18,640 bases of DNA from positions 1-18,640 of the forward strand of contig JBMLTO010000091.1 of assembly GCA_049239925.1 (NCBI GenBank), in the 5' to 3' direction. The notes below the pieces were generated by a model. That model had not been told where the DNA came from and ran no database searches. It saw nothing but the letters and a program-made list of their open reading frames with translations. This stretch comes from Legionella_A sp049239925 (GTDB lineage Bacteria; Pseudomonadota; Gammaproteobacteria; Legionellales; Legionellaceae). The first letter of the stretch is position 1. Each line of letters opens with the position of its first letter. Positions 6,049 to 14,490 of the stretch are shown here, piece after piece. Made by a program: the position numbers and the translations under genes.

Positions 6049-7713
6049 ATGCTTATTTCCTTACGCATATTAAATTTTGCCATAGTTTCACAGTTGGAAT
6101 TAGATTTTTCGACCGGGATGACTGCCTTTACAGGTGAAACTGGAGCAGGAAAATCGATTATGATTGATGCCCTAACTCTGGCGCTGGGGGGGCGGGCGGA
6201 TGCTGGTGTAGTTCGCCCAGGAGAAGATACATGCGATATTCAAGCCTGTTTTGATATAGCAAATGACGTATCGATATGCAACTGGCTTAATCAGCATGAT
6301 ATAGCCATCCATGATGGTGAAATTTTTTTACGAAGGGTTATTTATTCAGAGGGGCGCTCGAAATCCTATATCAATGGGATTGTTTTTCCGCTACAAAAAA
6401 TTAAAGAATTAAGTAGCTTATTAGTTGATATCCATGGTCAACACCAGCATCACAGTTTATTGCTCCATGCAACACATCGCCAACAACTGGATGCATATGC
6501 GGGCCATAATGATTTATTATCAGCAGTCGAAGAGTGTTATCGCCAATGCCAAGATACTCATAAAAAACTTGTAAAATTACAACATCAAGATGCCAGCAAA
6601 GAACATGTGGAACTTCTCCAATACCAAATCAATGAGTTAACCCTGTTAAATTTACAAGCAGGTGAAATAGAGACATTGAATACAGAGCATCAATTGCTAA
6701 ACCACGCTAAAGATTATCTCTATAACTCTCAACAAATTTGTACATTGCTCCAGCATGATGATCAACCCAATGTTGCAGAACTCTTATACCAAATTAAAAT
6801 ACTTTTGGAAGATTTGCCACAAAATCATCCGTTGATCAAAACTTGCTATGAATTAATTGATAGCGCAATTATCAACTGCGACGAAGCACTGAATGAAATA
6901 ACAACGTTCTCTGAGCAAATACAACTAGATCCTTTAAGGTTAGAAGAATTAGATCAACGAATCAGCTTGTTACATCAAATCGCACGGAAATATCAAGTGG
7001 AGGTCAATCAACTCCCTGAATATACTGAACACCTACAACATGAGCTGCAAGAACTTCTTGCTAAAGAACAGCAACAATCGAAATTAGAACAGTTATATCA
7101 AAAGCAACTGCAACATTTCGAACACGCGGCACAAGCATTAAGTCAGTCTAGGCAGCAACATGCTCTAAACCTTGCTCAAGCAATTACCGATACTATCAAT
7201 CGATTAGGGATGCCCAACGGTTATCTGACCATTGAGATTACTCCTTTAGAAAAAATGCAAAGCCACGGCCTAGATAGAGTTGAATACAAAGTATGTACCA
7301 ATCTAGGGATGGAGGCAGATAGTCTCAGTAAAGTTGCTTCGGGAGGTGAACTATCTCGCATCAGCTTAGCAATACAACTCATTACAGCGGAGCACAGCGC
7401 CACTCGTACCTTACTATTTGATGAAGTTGACGTAGGCATTGGTGGAGCCACAGCAGCACTGGTCGGACAATTGCTACGGCAATTGGGATCCCGTTTGCAA
7501 TTATTTTGTGTAACTCATCAACCACAAGTTGCGGCCTGCGCTCATCATCACTTCGTTGTAGAGAAGCATAGCGAACATGAACAAACATTTTCTAAAGTTT
7601 TTGCAGTACATGATCATGACAAAGTTGATGAGATTGCGCGCATGCTGGGTGGGCTTAAAATAACCGAACAAACTCGTTCTCACGCTCGTGAGCTTCTAAT
7701 GCTCAGCACCTAA
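6049..7713 (+). CDS. recN: RecN, SMC-like DNA repair ATPase
   Basis: The 554-residue protein is close to E. coli RecN length. The N-terminal ATPase half has Walker A GETGAGKS at 29-36. A central region rich in Q, E and L (about 170-380) forms the antiparallel coiled coil. The C-terminal half has the ABC signature ASGGELSR (about 428-435), Walker B LLFDEVDVGIGG (about 455-466) and the VTHQPQVAA switch. The family acts early in double-strand break repair, bridging DNA ends with RecA, and is usually SOS-induced; no clear LexA box is visible here, because recN follows nadK in what looks like one transcript. ATG at 6049 has gcgag about six bases upstream. It converges on coxC, with a hairpin between them. 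Confidence 0.97.
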   Translation: MLISLRILNFAIVSQLELDFSTGMTAFTGETGAGKSIMIDALTLALGGRADAGVVRPGEDTCDIQACFDIANDVSICNWLNQHDIAIHDGEIFLRRVIYSEGRSKSYINGIVFPLQKIKELSSLLVDIHGQHQHHSLLLHATHRQQLDAYAGHNDLLSAVEECYRQCQDTHKKLVKLQHQDASKEHVELLQYQINELTLLNLQAGEIETLNTEHQLLNHAKDYLYNSQQICTLLQHDDQPNVAELLYQIKILLEDLPQNHPLIKTCYELIDSAIINCDEALNEITTFSEQIQLDPLRLEELDQRISLLHQIARKYQVEVNQLPEYTEHLQHELQELLAKEQQQSKLEQLYQKQLQHFEHAAQALSQSRQQHALNLAQAITDTINRLGMPNGYLTIEITPLEKMQSHGLDRVEYKVCTNLGMEADSLSKVASGGELSRISLAIQLITAEHSATRTLLFDEVDVGIGGATAALVGQLLRQLGSRLQLFCVTHQPQVAACAHHHFVVEKHSEHEQTFSKVFAVHDHDKVDEIARMLGGLKITEQTRSHARELLMLST

Positions 7714-7750
7714 GCTGTAGTGACCTGCAAGAAAAGTAAGATCCTACATA

Positions 7751-7774
7751 AATGGGCTACACAGAAAGCCCATT
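7751..7774. terminator. Hairpin between convergent recN and coxC
   Basis: AATGGGCT (7751-7758) and AGCCCATT (7767-7774) form a perfect eight-base-pair stem with an eight-base loop, in the 78-base space between two converging genes. Neither side has a strong T-run, but position and symmetry suit a bidirectional terminator. Confidence 0.5.
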
Positions 7775-7791
7775 CCCTCAATAGTTGCCCT

Positions 7792-8661
7792 TTACAACCA
7801 ATAAACAAAAATGAACAAGAATAGCCAGACAACATCGACAAAGTGCCAATACCACGCTGCGGCCTCAAAAGCAAAGTGCCTCTCAGGTGTAAAATGACCT
7901 CGAATAGAACGCACTAACATTACGATTAGCATAATCGTCCCAATTGTGACATGTAAACCGTGAAAACCAGTTAACATAAAAAATGTTGTGCCATAAATGC
8001 CTGAGTTCAGCGTTAAATTTAATTCTGTGTAGGCATCATAGTACTCATGAGCCTGTAAAAATAAAAATACGATACCTAATGCAACCGTAAATAGTAAGCC
8101 TATAATTAATTGGAAACGCTTATTAAATTTAAGCGCCCAGTGCGCCCATGTTATTGTAATGCCCGATGTTAATAGTATTAAGGTATTAATCGCTGCCAAG
8201 CCCCAAGCCCCCATTGCTTCAGTTGCACCAACAAATGATTGGTTATCAGGATTGATAAGCAGCGGCCAATTAGCTTTAAAATCTGACCAAAGTGTTAGAT
8301 GAGTCATGGGATGCATCTCACCTGCCATATACGGCAATACCCAATAGCGTGTAAAAAATAAAGCGGCAAAAAAAGCAGCAAAAAAACATACTTCAGAAAA
8401 AATAAACCAGCTCATGGCCCAACGAAAAGAACGATCAACTTGTAAATCATATAATCCTTTCTCATTTTCATAAATAACCTGACCGAACCATCCAAACATC
8501 ATCAAGGTTAATACCACTAACCCTAGTGTAAAAACATGAGGTCCGTACCATTCACAATGCATCCATGAAGCTGCACCTACTAGCAACGTGGTTAAACCAG
8601 TTGATCCGACCAATGGCCAATGACTTGGTTTTGGGACATAATATGAACCATGGCTACCCAT
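7792..8661 (-). CDS. coxC: Cytochrome c oxidase subunit III
   Basis: This 289-residue inner-membrane protein has seven predicted membrane helices, the usual number for subunit III of aa3/caa3 oxidases. Landmarks are the N-terminal HWPLVGS segment, E90 in WFIFSEVCFFAAFF (the conserved membrane glutamate), YEN-x-K-G-L on the second loop, GFHGLHVTIGTIML and the closing AAWYWHFVDVVWLFLFIFVY. Subunit III carries no redox centre; it stabilises subunit I and supports proton uptake during turnover. The start at 8659-8661 has a good Shine-Dalgarno (AGGAG on the minus strand, 8669-8673). It is last in the operon, 57 bases after ctaG; that gap encodes nothing I can see. The hairpin at 7751-7774 follows. 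Confidence 0.97.
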   Translation of the reverse strand: MGSHGSYYVPKPSHWPLVGSTGLTTLLVGAASWMHCEWYGPHVFTLGLVVLTLMMFGWFGQVIYENEKGLYDLQVDRSFRWAMSWFIFSEVCFFAAFFAALFFTRYWVLPYMAGEMHPMTHLTLWSDFKANWPLLINPDNQSFVGATEAMGAWGLAAINTLILLTSGITITWAHWALKFNKRFQLIIGLLFTVALGIVFLFLQAHEYYDAYTELNLTLNSGIYGTTFFMLTGFHGLHVTIGTIMLIVMLVRSIRGHFTPERHFAFEAAAWYWHFVDVVWLFLFIFVYWL

Positions 8662-8718
8662 GTTTATTCTCCTGTTCTTTTGATAGGTATCTAAAATTTG
8701 ATCTTTATAATGAATTAG

Positions 8719-9252
8719 CTACTTAGCGCGGTCTGATACATCAAAAAGAGTGTAGGCCAACGTGACTGTTTTAATGTTTGCTGGCAAAGCCGGATCAATA
8801 TGGAATAAAAGTGGCATATCCATCGCTTCGTGCCCACCCAATGCCTGCTGAGTAAAGCAAAAACACTCTGTTTTTTTAAGATATTTTGCAGCAATACCGG
8901 GCGTAACGCTGGGAATTGCTTGAACCGTCATTCGATGATTTGTTTTATTTTCAGCATAAAATGACAACTTGGCTATTTCTCCTGGATGGACACTAATTTT
9001 TTTAATTTTAGGATAAAACAACCATGGAACACTGCTGTTGTTGGTCACAACAAACTCTACTTGCACCAGCCTGTCTTGCACAATTTTGGTGTTTTTATCA
9101 TAACTAATTGCCGTAGGGTTGGTTTTACCATTTATATTAAGCACCCGACATAAGCTGTTATAAATTGGAACGAGAGCAAATCCAAAAGCAAACATACCCA
9201 GTACGATTGCAACTAGTATGATTAATAATTTCGCATGATATCTTTGTCTCAT
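8719..9252 (-). CDS. ctaG: CtaG/Cox11, CuB-insertion assembly factor for cytochrome c oxidase
   Basis: Starting at ATG 9252 the protein has 177 residues: a short cytoplasmic N-terminus, one membrane helix (about 9-29), then a periplasmic immunoglobulin-like copper domain. Conserved features are ALVPIYNSLCRVLNINGKT (27-44, with C35), the copper-binding C-F-C-F at 130-133, and an F-x-I-D-P-x-L segment near the end. Cox11/CtaG delivers copper to the CuB site of subunit I, which fits its place between coxA and coxC. A GTG at 9258 is in frame, but AAGAG lies five bases before the ATG and too close to the GTG, so ATG is preferred. It begins eight bases after the coxA stop, suggesting coupled translation. 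Confidence 0.96.
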   Translation of the reverse strand: MRQRYHAKLLIILVAIVLGMFAFGFALVPIYNSLCRVLNINGKTNPTAISYDKNTKIVQDRLVQVEFVVTNNSSVPWLFYPKIKKISVHPGEIAKLSFYAENKTNHRMTVQAIPSVTPGIAAKYLKKTECFCFTQQALGGHEAMDMPLLFHIDPALPANIKTVTLAYTLFDVSDRAK

Positions 9253-9260
9253 AAGCACTC

Positions 9261-10865
9261 TTAGTGAATCTTAGGTGGAGTTGTGAAGCTATGATAAGGT
9301 GGGGGGGATGACAACGTCCATTCCAAACCATGTGCACCTTCCCATACTTGGCCATCTACTTTAAATCCACGTCCTCTAGATGTGCGAACAACATTATATA
9401 AAAAAATCAATTGCGAAAGACCAAATATAAACGCACCGACCGAAGCAATCATATTAAAATTGGTAAATTGTAATGCATAATCAGGTATACGTCTTGGCAT
9501 CCCAGCAAGACCCAAGAAATGCATAGGGAAAAACAAAATGTTAACAGAGATCACTGAAAGCCAGAAATGCCATTTGCCTAAGCACTCGCTATACATATAA
9601 CCAGTCCATTTAGGTAGCCAATAATAAGTGGCAGCAAACAAACCAAAAACAACACCAGGCACCAATACATAATGGAAATGACCGACAACGAAATATGTAT
9701 CTTGATATTGATAATCTGCGGGGACCAGTGACAACATTAAACCAGTAAAACCGCCAATAGTAAAAAGAAAAACAAATGCAACCGCAAACAGCATTGGAGT
9801 TTCGAATGTCATTGCCCCCTTAAACATTGTACTAACCCAGTTGAATACCTTAATTCCTGTAGGTACGGCAATCAGCATCGTAGCATACATGAAAAAGAGT
9901 TCTGCCCCCAAAGGAATACCGGAGGTAAACATATGATGAGCCCATACTATAAAGGATAATGCAGCAATACTAATCGTTGCATAGACCATAAAATGATAAC
10001 CGAATAAAGGCTTGCGACTAAAAGTAGGAATGATTTCCGAGATCACACCAAAAGCAGGAAGAACCAATACATAAACTTCAGGGTGACCGAAAAACCAAAA
10101 AATGTGTTGAAATAAGATCGGATCACCACCACCAGCAGCAGAAAAAAAGCTAGTACCAAAATGACGATCGGCCAACATCATGGTGACTGCGCCTGCTAGT
10201 ACTGGCATGATTGCAATGAGCAAAAAAGCCGTTATTAGCCATGTCCAAACGAAAATTGGCATTTTCATCATCGTCATGCCAGGAGCCCTCATATTTAATA
10301 TCGTTGCGATAATATTAATGGCCCCCATAATTGAAGACATACCCATCATATGGATAGAAAAAATCATAAAATCTGTACTGGGTGGAGCATATTTGGTTGA
10401 TAAAGGCGCATACATAGTCCAACCAAAGTTCGGCCCCCCTCCATCTTGAAATAATGTAGAGGCAAGCAAAATGAACGCAAAGGGTAATAACCAAAAGCTC
10501 CAGTTATTCAACCGTGGCAAGGCCATATCAGGAGCACCGATCATTAACGGAATTTGCCAATTAGCCATACCAGTAAAAGCCGGCATAACGACGCCAAATA
10601 GCATAATCAAACCATGCATAGTGGTCATTTGGTTAAATAAATTGGGGTCAATAAATAAATGTCCTGGCTGAAATAGCTCTGCACGGATAACCAATGCCAT
10701 TCCACCACCAACAAAAAAACTGAGCAATGATAACCATAAATACAAGCTACCAATGTCTTTGTGATTGGTAGTGAATAACCAACGTTTGATGAACCCCATT
10801 ACTCCTTTACCTTGTTCAGGACCATGGTTCCCGTGTGCATCCTCATGTAGTATTGCTTGACTCAT
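9261..10865 (-). CDS. coxA: Cytochrome c oxidase subunit I (caa3/aa3-type catalytic subunit)
   Basis: The 534-residue, roughly 12-helix subunit contains heme a and the heme a3-CuB oxygen-reduction site. Visible ligands: H84 in MTTMHGLIML and H398 for heme a; H261, H310 and H311 for CuB; H396 in VGHFHYV for heme a3. The crosslinked tyrosine is Y265, in HPEVY. E263 in the same motif is the D-channel glutamate and K339 in TGIKVFNW the K-channel lysine, so this is an A1-type heme-copper oxidase that pumps protons. Its start overlaps the coxB stop by four bases (ATGA on the minus strand), and ctaG follows directly. No key residue is missing. The heme type (a) is inferred from sequence class. Confidence 0.98.
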   Translation of the reverse strand: MSQAILHEDAHGNHGPEQGKGVMGFIKRWLFTTNHKDIGSLYLWLSLLSFFVGGGMALVIRAELFQPGHLFIDPNLFNQMTTMHGLIMLFGVVMPAFTGMANWQIPLMIGAPDMALPRLNNWSFWLLPFAFILLASTLFQDGGGPNFGWTMYAPLSTKYAPPSTDFMIFSIHMMGMSSIMGAINIIATILNMRAPGMTMMKMPIFVWTWLITAFLLIAIMPVLAGAVTMMLADRHFGTSFFSAAGGGDPILFQHIFWFFGHPEVYVLVLPAFGVISEIIPTFSRKPLFGYHFMVYATISIAALSFIVWAHHMFTSGIPLGAELFFMYATMLIAVPTGIKVFNWVSTMFKGAMTFETPMLFAVAFVFLFTIGGFTGLMLSLVPADYQYQDTYFVVGHFHYVLVPGVVFGLFAATYYWLPKWTGYMYSECLGKWHFWLSVISVNILFFPMHFLGLAGMPRRIPDYALQFTNFNMIASVGAFIFGLSQLIFLYNVVRTSRGRGFKVDGQVWEGAHGLEWTLSSPPPYHSFTTPPKIH

Positions 10866-12061
10866 TGCAAACCTCCAACTTGAGCTTTCTTAACCATAAC
10901 TGCTTTTTTATTTTCAACGACACGTGCCCGTGCTACATCCGCGGGCTGCACTTCATCATCTGTATTATTTCCCCATGCGTTACGCTCATAAGTCGTAATT
11001 GCAGCAATATCCTCATCATCTAATTGATCTTTGTAGGCTTGCATTGCTGAGCCTGCGACTCCATTTAAAATGAGGTCTATATGACGCAAAATGGGTCTAC
11101 CTACGGCAACTGAACTACCTTTCAAAGCAGGATATAATGGTGGCAACCCAGTGCCATCAACACCATGACATGCAGCACAAATGGCATTATACTTTTCTTT
11201 TCCTTTAGTCATCAGTTCTCTGCGACTCAAAAATTTGTTGGCAACATTCTGATGTGAGTCAGCCTTACTGGCTTCGATTGTTTTTTGATCAGCAACCCAA
11301 TTAATAAAGTCTTGTTCTTTTACCGCCTCAACAACAATTGGCATATAACCATGATTAACACCACAGAGCTCAGCACATTGCCCTCGATAGGTACCCGGTT
11401 TTTCAATCATCATCCAAGCTTCATGCATAAAGCCAGGTATCGCATCACGCTTCACGCCTAACTCAGGAACCCACCAAGAATGCACAACATCATTGGAAGT
11501 TACCAGCAAACGAATTTTCTTATTAATTGGCACGACAAGAGGTCTATCAACTTCTAATAAATACCATTGACCTTTTGGTGCTTTATTTTGAATTTGGCTA
11601 TAAGGCGTAGACAAATTACTAAAATAACTGATCCCCTCATCAAGGTATTGGTACTGCCATTTCCACTGATAACCAACTACCTTGATGGTTACGTCTGAAT
11701 TACGATGATCCTCCATACGGACCAGCACTTTGGTAGCCGGAATAGCCAGACCCACTAAAATTAAAAACGGAATTATTGTCCAAATAATTTCCACGCGTGT
11801 ATTATCATGAAAATTTGCAGGCGCATACCCTCTCGATTTTCGATGATAGATGAGTGCATAAATCATGACACCAAAAACAGCTATGCCAATAACACAACAG
11901 ATAGCAATTGCAATCATATGCAACTGATATATATCTTTGCTGATTGGCGTTACACCTTTATACATATTCATTTGCCAACCATCAGCAGCAAATAATGCCA
12001 ATGGACTAAGCCACGCGACTGACACCATCAATACTTTGTAGAGGTTTAACTTCTTTAGCAT
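10862..12061 (-). CDS. coxB: Cytochrome c oxidase subunit II with fused C-terminal cytochrome c domain (caa3-type)
   Basis: The 399 residues include a signal peptide (about 1-26), two membrane helices (about 47-72 and 91-110), a periplasmic cupredoxin domain and a cytochrome c domain. All CuA ligands are present: H194 in VVHSWWVPELG, and C229, E231, C233, H237 and M240 in CAELCGVNHGYM. The aromatic electron-entry patch is YQWKWQYQY (131-139). The fused domain has C295-A-A-C298-H299 and a likely distal ligand M340. This fusion defines caa3 oxidases, in which the attached heme c passes electrons to CuA. A good Shine-Dalgarno (GAGAGG) precedes ATG 12061. It follows the tetraheme cytochrome gene by 71 bases and overlaps coxA by four. 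Confidence 0.97.
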   Translation of the reverse strand: MLKKLNLYKVLMVSVAWLSPLALFAADGWQMNMYKGVTPISKDIYQLHMIAIAICCVIGIAVFGVMIYALIYHRKSRGYAPANFHDNTRVEIIWTIIPFLILVGLAIPATKVLVRMEDHRNSDVTIKVVGYQWKWQYQYLDEGISYFSNLSTPYSQIQNKAPKGQWYLLEVDRPLVVPINKKIRLLVTSNDVVHSWWVPELGVKRDAIPGFMHEAWMMIEKPGTYRGQCAELCGVNHGYMPIVVEAVKEQDFINWVADQKTIEASKADSHQNVANKFLSRRELMTKGKEKYNAICAACHGVDGTGLPPLYPALKGSSVAVGRPILRHIDLILNGVAGSAMQAYKDQLDDEDIAAITTYERNAWGNNTDDEVQPADVARARVVENKKAVMVKKAQVGGLQ

Positions 12062-12132
12062 TCCAGCCTCTCATCTATTAATTATTGTATGTTAATTACC
12101 GTTGTAGGGACTCTAAGACTCTACAGATTTGA

Positions 12133-13668
12133 TTACCATAAGGAATAATTCTTATCCTCCGTTGAGCGGGTAACCATATATTTAATTGCATTTTTTACAT
12201 CAGTGGTATTGCATTGTGTACAAACACCATTCTTAGCATGTTTTTTACCATGAATAATTTCTTCGACAAGCTCATCCATATTCTTCATCATCCATGCTTG
12301 CTTCTCGCCGATTTTAGGCGCACCTAGCATTCCATTGGTATGACAGCCACTGCAGTTATTATGATAAATAACCTTACCAGTCGATACTCGTGGTTTTGCA
12401 GGTGTATCAACATACATTTCATGTAACTGTGACCGAGTTAAAGAGCTATTGAGTATGTAGTTTGTCGCAGCAACAATATCTTTTTCGGAGCAAGTAACAC
12501 AAGCGCCCTTAATTGGCATGCTGTTGTACCCGTTAATCACATGTTTGTATAATTCATCTAGAGAATTATTCTTTAGACGTTGATACCAACTGGCTGAATT
12601 CCCAATAATGGGAGCAGACATTTCTCCCTTTTGGTGGCAAATAATACAAGAACTAATATATACCTGTTTACCACGCTTTAGAGTTGGTTCATCGTCGGAG
12701 CCTGCTACCCCAAGAGGCTCTTCACTGGATACCGTTTTTAGATAGGTGGCAATTGCAAGTTGATCATCAGTACTAAGGTATTGCAAACTGTTGTGATTAA
12801 CTTCAGCCATGGGCCCTGCTACCGGACCAGCATTATTGAGCAATTGATTTTTTGCAAACACATTAGCAACATCTATCTCTTGCGTTGACTGCAGGCCTAA
12901 TTTAGTAATATTAGGAGCCCAATAACCGTCGATAAATGCACCGGTCAAATAAAAGCGCTGTTTGGGTGATCCCAAGGGATTCAAAGGGGTATGACACATG
13001 CTACAGTGTCCCAATCCATCGACGATATACCGACCTCTATTCCATTCTGGTGATTGATTAACATTATATTCTAGAGGTTGATTAGGATAAAAGAATAATA
13101 AGTTCCAACCCCATAATGAAAAACGAGAACCAGGAACATTGAATGGGAATGGTAACGGTTTATTTTGCTGCTCAACAGCAGGAATACTCATAAAATAAGC
13201 ATAGAGGGCACGGGCATCATCGTCGGTAATATTGGCAAAATAAATGTATGGAAAAACCGGAAAGTAATTTCTTCCCTTGGGGTCTCGCCCCTCCTTCATT
13301 GCTTTAACAAAATCTGCTTCAGTCCAATTGCCAATGCCTGTTTTTTTATCAGGCGTAATATTGGGGCTATAGAATCGTCCAAAAGGAGTATCGATAGGCA
13401 ATCCTCCCGCAAAAGCAGGAGTTCCACCTTTAACATTGGTATGACAGGCAATACAATCACCCAATTTTGCTAAATATTCCCCACGACTAACCAAATCAGC
13501 GTTACGACTGTCACTGGTTGAGACCGAAGGGTATTTCGGGTAAAACCCATCAACTAAGGGTTCAAACTTGTCATTTGCAGCACCATCGGCATACAACAAG
13601 CTAGCACCTGCAGACAAAACGATTGATATAGATAATAAAATCAACTTGTTTTTCAACAAAGAGCCCAC
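12133..13668 (-). CDS. Periplasmic tetraheme cytochrome c: two-heme dehydrogenase-type half fused to two cytochrome c5-type domains
   Basis: The 511-residue secreted protein has a signal peptide (about 1-27, ending LLYA). Four heme sites are present: CIACH 72-76, CSMCH 222-226, CIICH 341-345 and CSGCH 439-443. Residues 55-315 resemble the diheme cytochrome subunits of membrane alcohol and gluconate dehydrogenases (PFGRFYSPNITPD; GRYIVDGLGHCSMCHTP; GPMAEVNHNSLQYLS). Residues 330-410 and 425-500 each look like cytochrome c5, with the extra C-x-x-C pair near the end (C390/C393 and C483/C486). The distal Met is clear for hemes 2 (M287) and 3 (M384); heme 4 has H477 in the aligned place, and heme 1 lacks an obvious Met. 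The GTG start at 13668 has a strong AAGGAGG. As first gene of the oxidase operon it probably feeds electrons to the caa3 oxidase; the exact donor is unknown. Confidence 0.9.
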   Translation of the reverse strand: MGSLLKNKLILLSISIVLSAGASLLYADGAANDKFEPLVDGFYPKYPSVSTSDSRNADLVSRGEYLAKLGDCIACHTNVKGGTPAFAGGLPIDTPFGRFYSPNITPDKKTGIGNWTEADFVKAMKEGRDPKGRNYFPVFPYIYFANITDDDARALYAYFMSIPAVEQQNKPLPFPFNVPGSRFSLWGWNLLFFYPNQPLEYNVNQSPEWNRGRYIVDGLGHCSMCHTPLNPLGSPKQRFYLTGAFIDGYWAPNITKLGLQSTQEIDVANVFAKNQLLNNAGPVAGPMAEVNHNSLQYLSTDDQLAIATYLKTVSSEEPLGVAGSDDEPTLKRGKQVYISSCIICHQKGEMSAPIIGNSASWYQRLKNNSLDELYKHVINGYNSMPIKGACVTCSEKDIVAATNYILNSSLTRSQLHEMYVDTPAKPRVSTGKVIYHNNCSGCHTNGMLGAPKIGEKQAWMMKNMDELVEEIIHGKKHAKNGVCTQCNTTDVKNAIKYMVTRSTEDKNYSLW

Positions 13669-13722
13669 GCTCCCTCCTTAAACCCAAAACTCAAATAATA
13701 GACTGTATCAACTGTGATGAAT

Positions 13723-13750
13723 TTTATACTCTGCGTCCTATAACTTGCAA
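13723..13750 (-). promoter_or_regulatory. Candidate promoter for the cytochrome c/caa3 oxidase operon
   Basis: On the minus strand a -10 TATAAA (13723-13728) lies 16 bases from a 4/6 -35, TTGCAA (13745-13750). The GTG start is about 55 bases further on, with AAGGAGG in between. The -35 touches the palindrome at 13749-13770. Confidence 0.45.
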
Positions 13751-13770
13751 TCATCTAACAACAGATGATT
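13749..13770. promoter_or_regulatory. 22-bp palindrome at the oxidase-operon promoter (possible operator)
   Basis: AATCATCT (13749-13756) and AGATGATT (13763-13770) are perfect inverted repeats around a six-base centre. They overlap the end of the candidate -35 box, where a dimeric regulator would control access. No regulator family can be named from the sequence. Confidence 0.4.
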
Positions 13771-13784
13771 AAAATTAAAACCGC

Positions 13785-13812
13785 ATCAAAATCAAAAATA
13801 ATTCATTTTGAT
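13785..13812. repeat. AT-rich inverted repeat upstream of the oxidase operon
   Basis: ATCAAAAT (13785-13792) and ATTTTGAT (13805-13812) are perfect eight-base arms around 12 bases. In such AT-rich DNA this may be chance, but it lies about 15 bases upstream of the palindrome at 13749-13770. Confidence 0.25.
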
Positions 13813-13936
13813 AAAATAAAAATGAACTCTGATCCTTACCAATTTAGAATTGCTTATCTTTTAAGATAGTTTCGTTATTAAGCACTAGCTGCAACACTAG
13901 ATTCAAAGAATTTATTATTAATCATGTGCGTCACCA

Positions 13937-13956
13937 AGTGATATTATCACTATACT
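13937..13956 (+). promoter_or_regulatory. Palindrome abutting a -10-like box before the structured segment
   Basis: AGTGATA-T-TATCACT (13937-13951) is a perfect 15-base palindrome. It runs into TATACT (13951-13956), a 5/6 match to a -10 box, but the -35 region is weak. If used, transcription would begin near 13963, just before the hairpin at 13979. Confidence 0.3.
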
Positions 13957-13978
13957 TGTGAGCTCTATATCGTACTGC

Positions 13979-14132
13979 GAGCTAATAGCCAAGCCGCGCT
14001 AAACGGAACACTTGGCTACCAGCTCATGTATTGTTGCTTATTATGGAGGCAAACACTTATTAAGGTCAATCAGAGATTTTAATCAAAAAAAAGACTGACT
14101 GGTAGCGCATTAAATCTCAAGATGCAACAATA
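13979..14132 (+). ncRNA. Candidate structured RNA
   Basis: Two neighbouring structures can form. First, GAGCT (13979-13983) plus TAGCCAAG (13986-13993) pair with CTTGGCTA (14011-14018) plus AGCTC (14021-14025): thirteen pairs with one 2x2 internal loop. Second, TATTGTTGC (14029-14037) pairs with GCAACAATA (14124-14132), and inside it GAGATTTtAAT (14073-14083) pairs with ATTAAATCTC (14109-14118), ten pairs with one bulge. A -10-like box lies upstream, but no U-tract terminator is visible after 14132. It does not match any RNA family I know. The strand is a guess, since the pairing exists on both. Confidence 0.3.
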
Positions 14133-14461
14133 AGTTTATAATCAATTATACTGTCGATGGAGCAATCGACATTCGAAGCAATAGTTCAAATGGTTGTCTC
14201 TGAAAAGATTATTGATTTTGGTTATTTAATCAGTTGATTCACTAAAACTAATGAACAAATAGAAAGGGCCAATCAGTGTGTCGCCAATTGACCCAGTGGA
14301 TTGACACATAGCAAGTCCAACCTCGCAAGAGACATTATCGCGCCTTCAGGATAGCCTTGTCAATATTTTTTCTCGATCAGATGCGCAACGCTACCATCGA
14401 TCTTATCATCACTTCATCGGCAAATAATTGCCCTGTAGGTGCTTGTGATTGGCGCCTGTAT

Positions 14462-14490
14462 TTGTCATCGCCCTAGTAATCAAGTAAAAT
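14462..14490 (+). promoter_or_regulatory. Sigma-70-like promoter of the DUF1841 gene
   Basis: TTGTCA (14462-14467, 5/6) and TAAAAT (14485-14490, 5/6) are separated by exactly 17 bases, 31 bases before the ATG at 14522. It is the best promoter match in the window and may also drive the ubi-tat genes downstream. Confidence 0.55.

Noticed and set aside
9253..9258. GTG start for ctaG at 9258
   Set aside because: The AAGAG ribosome site is correctly spaced for the ATG at 9252 and too close for the GTG.
10180..10671. Plus-strand open frames opposite coxA
   Set aside because: They are antisense shadows of a strongly conserved membrane protein gene; no independent motif or ribosome site.
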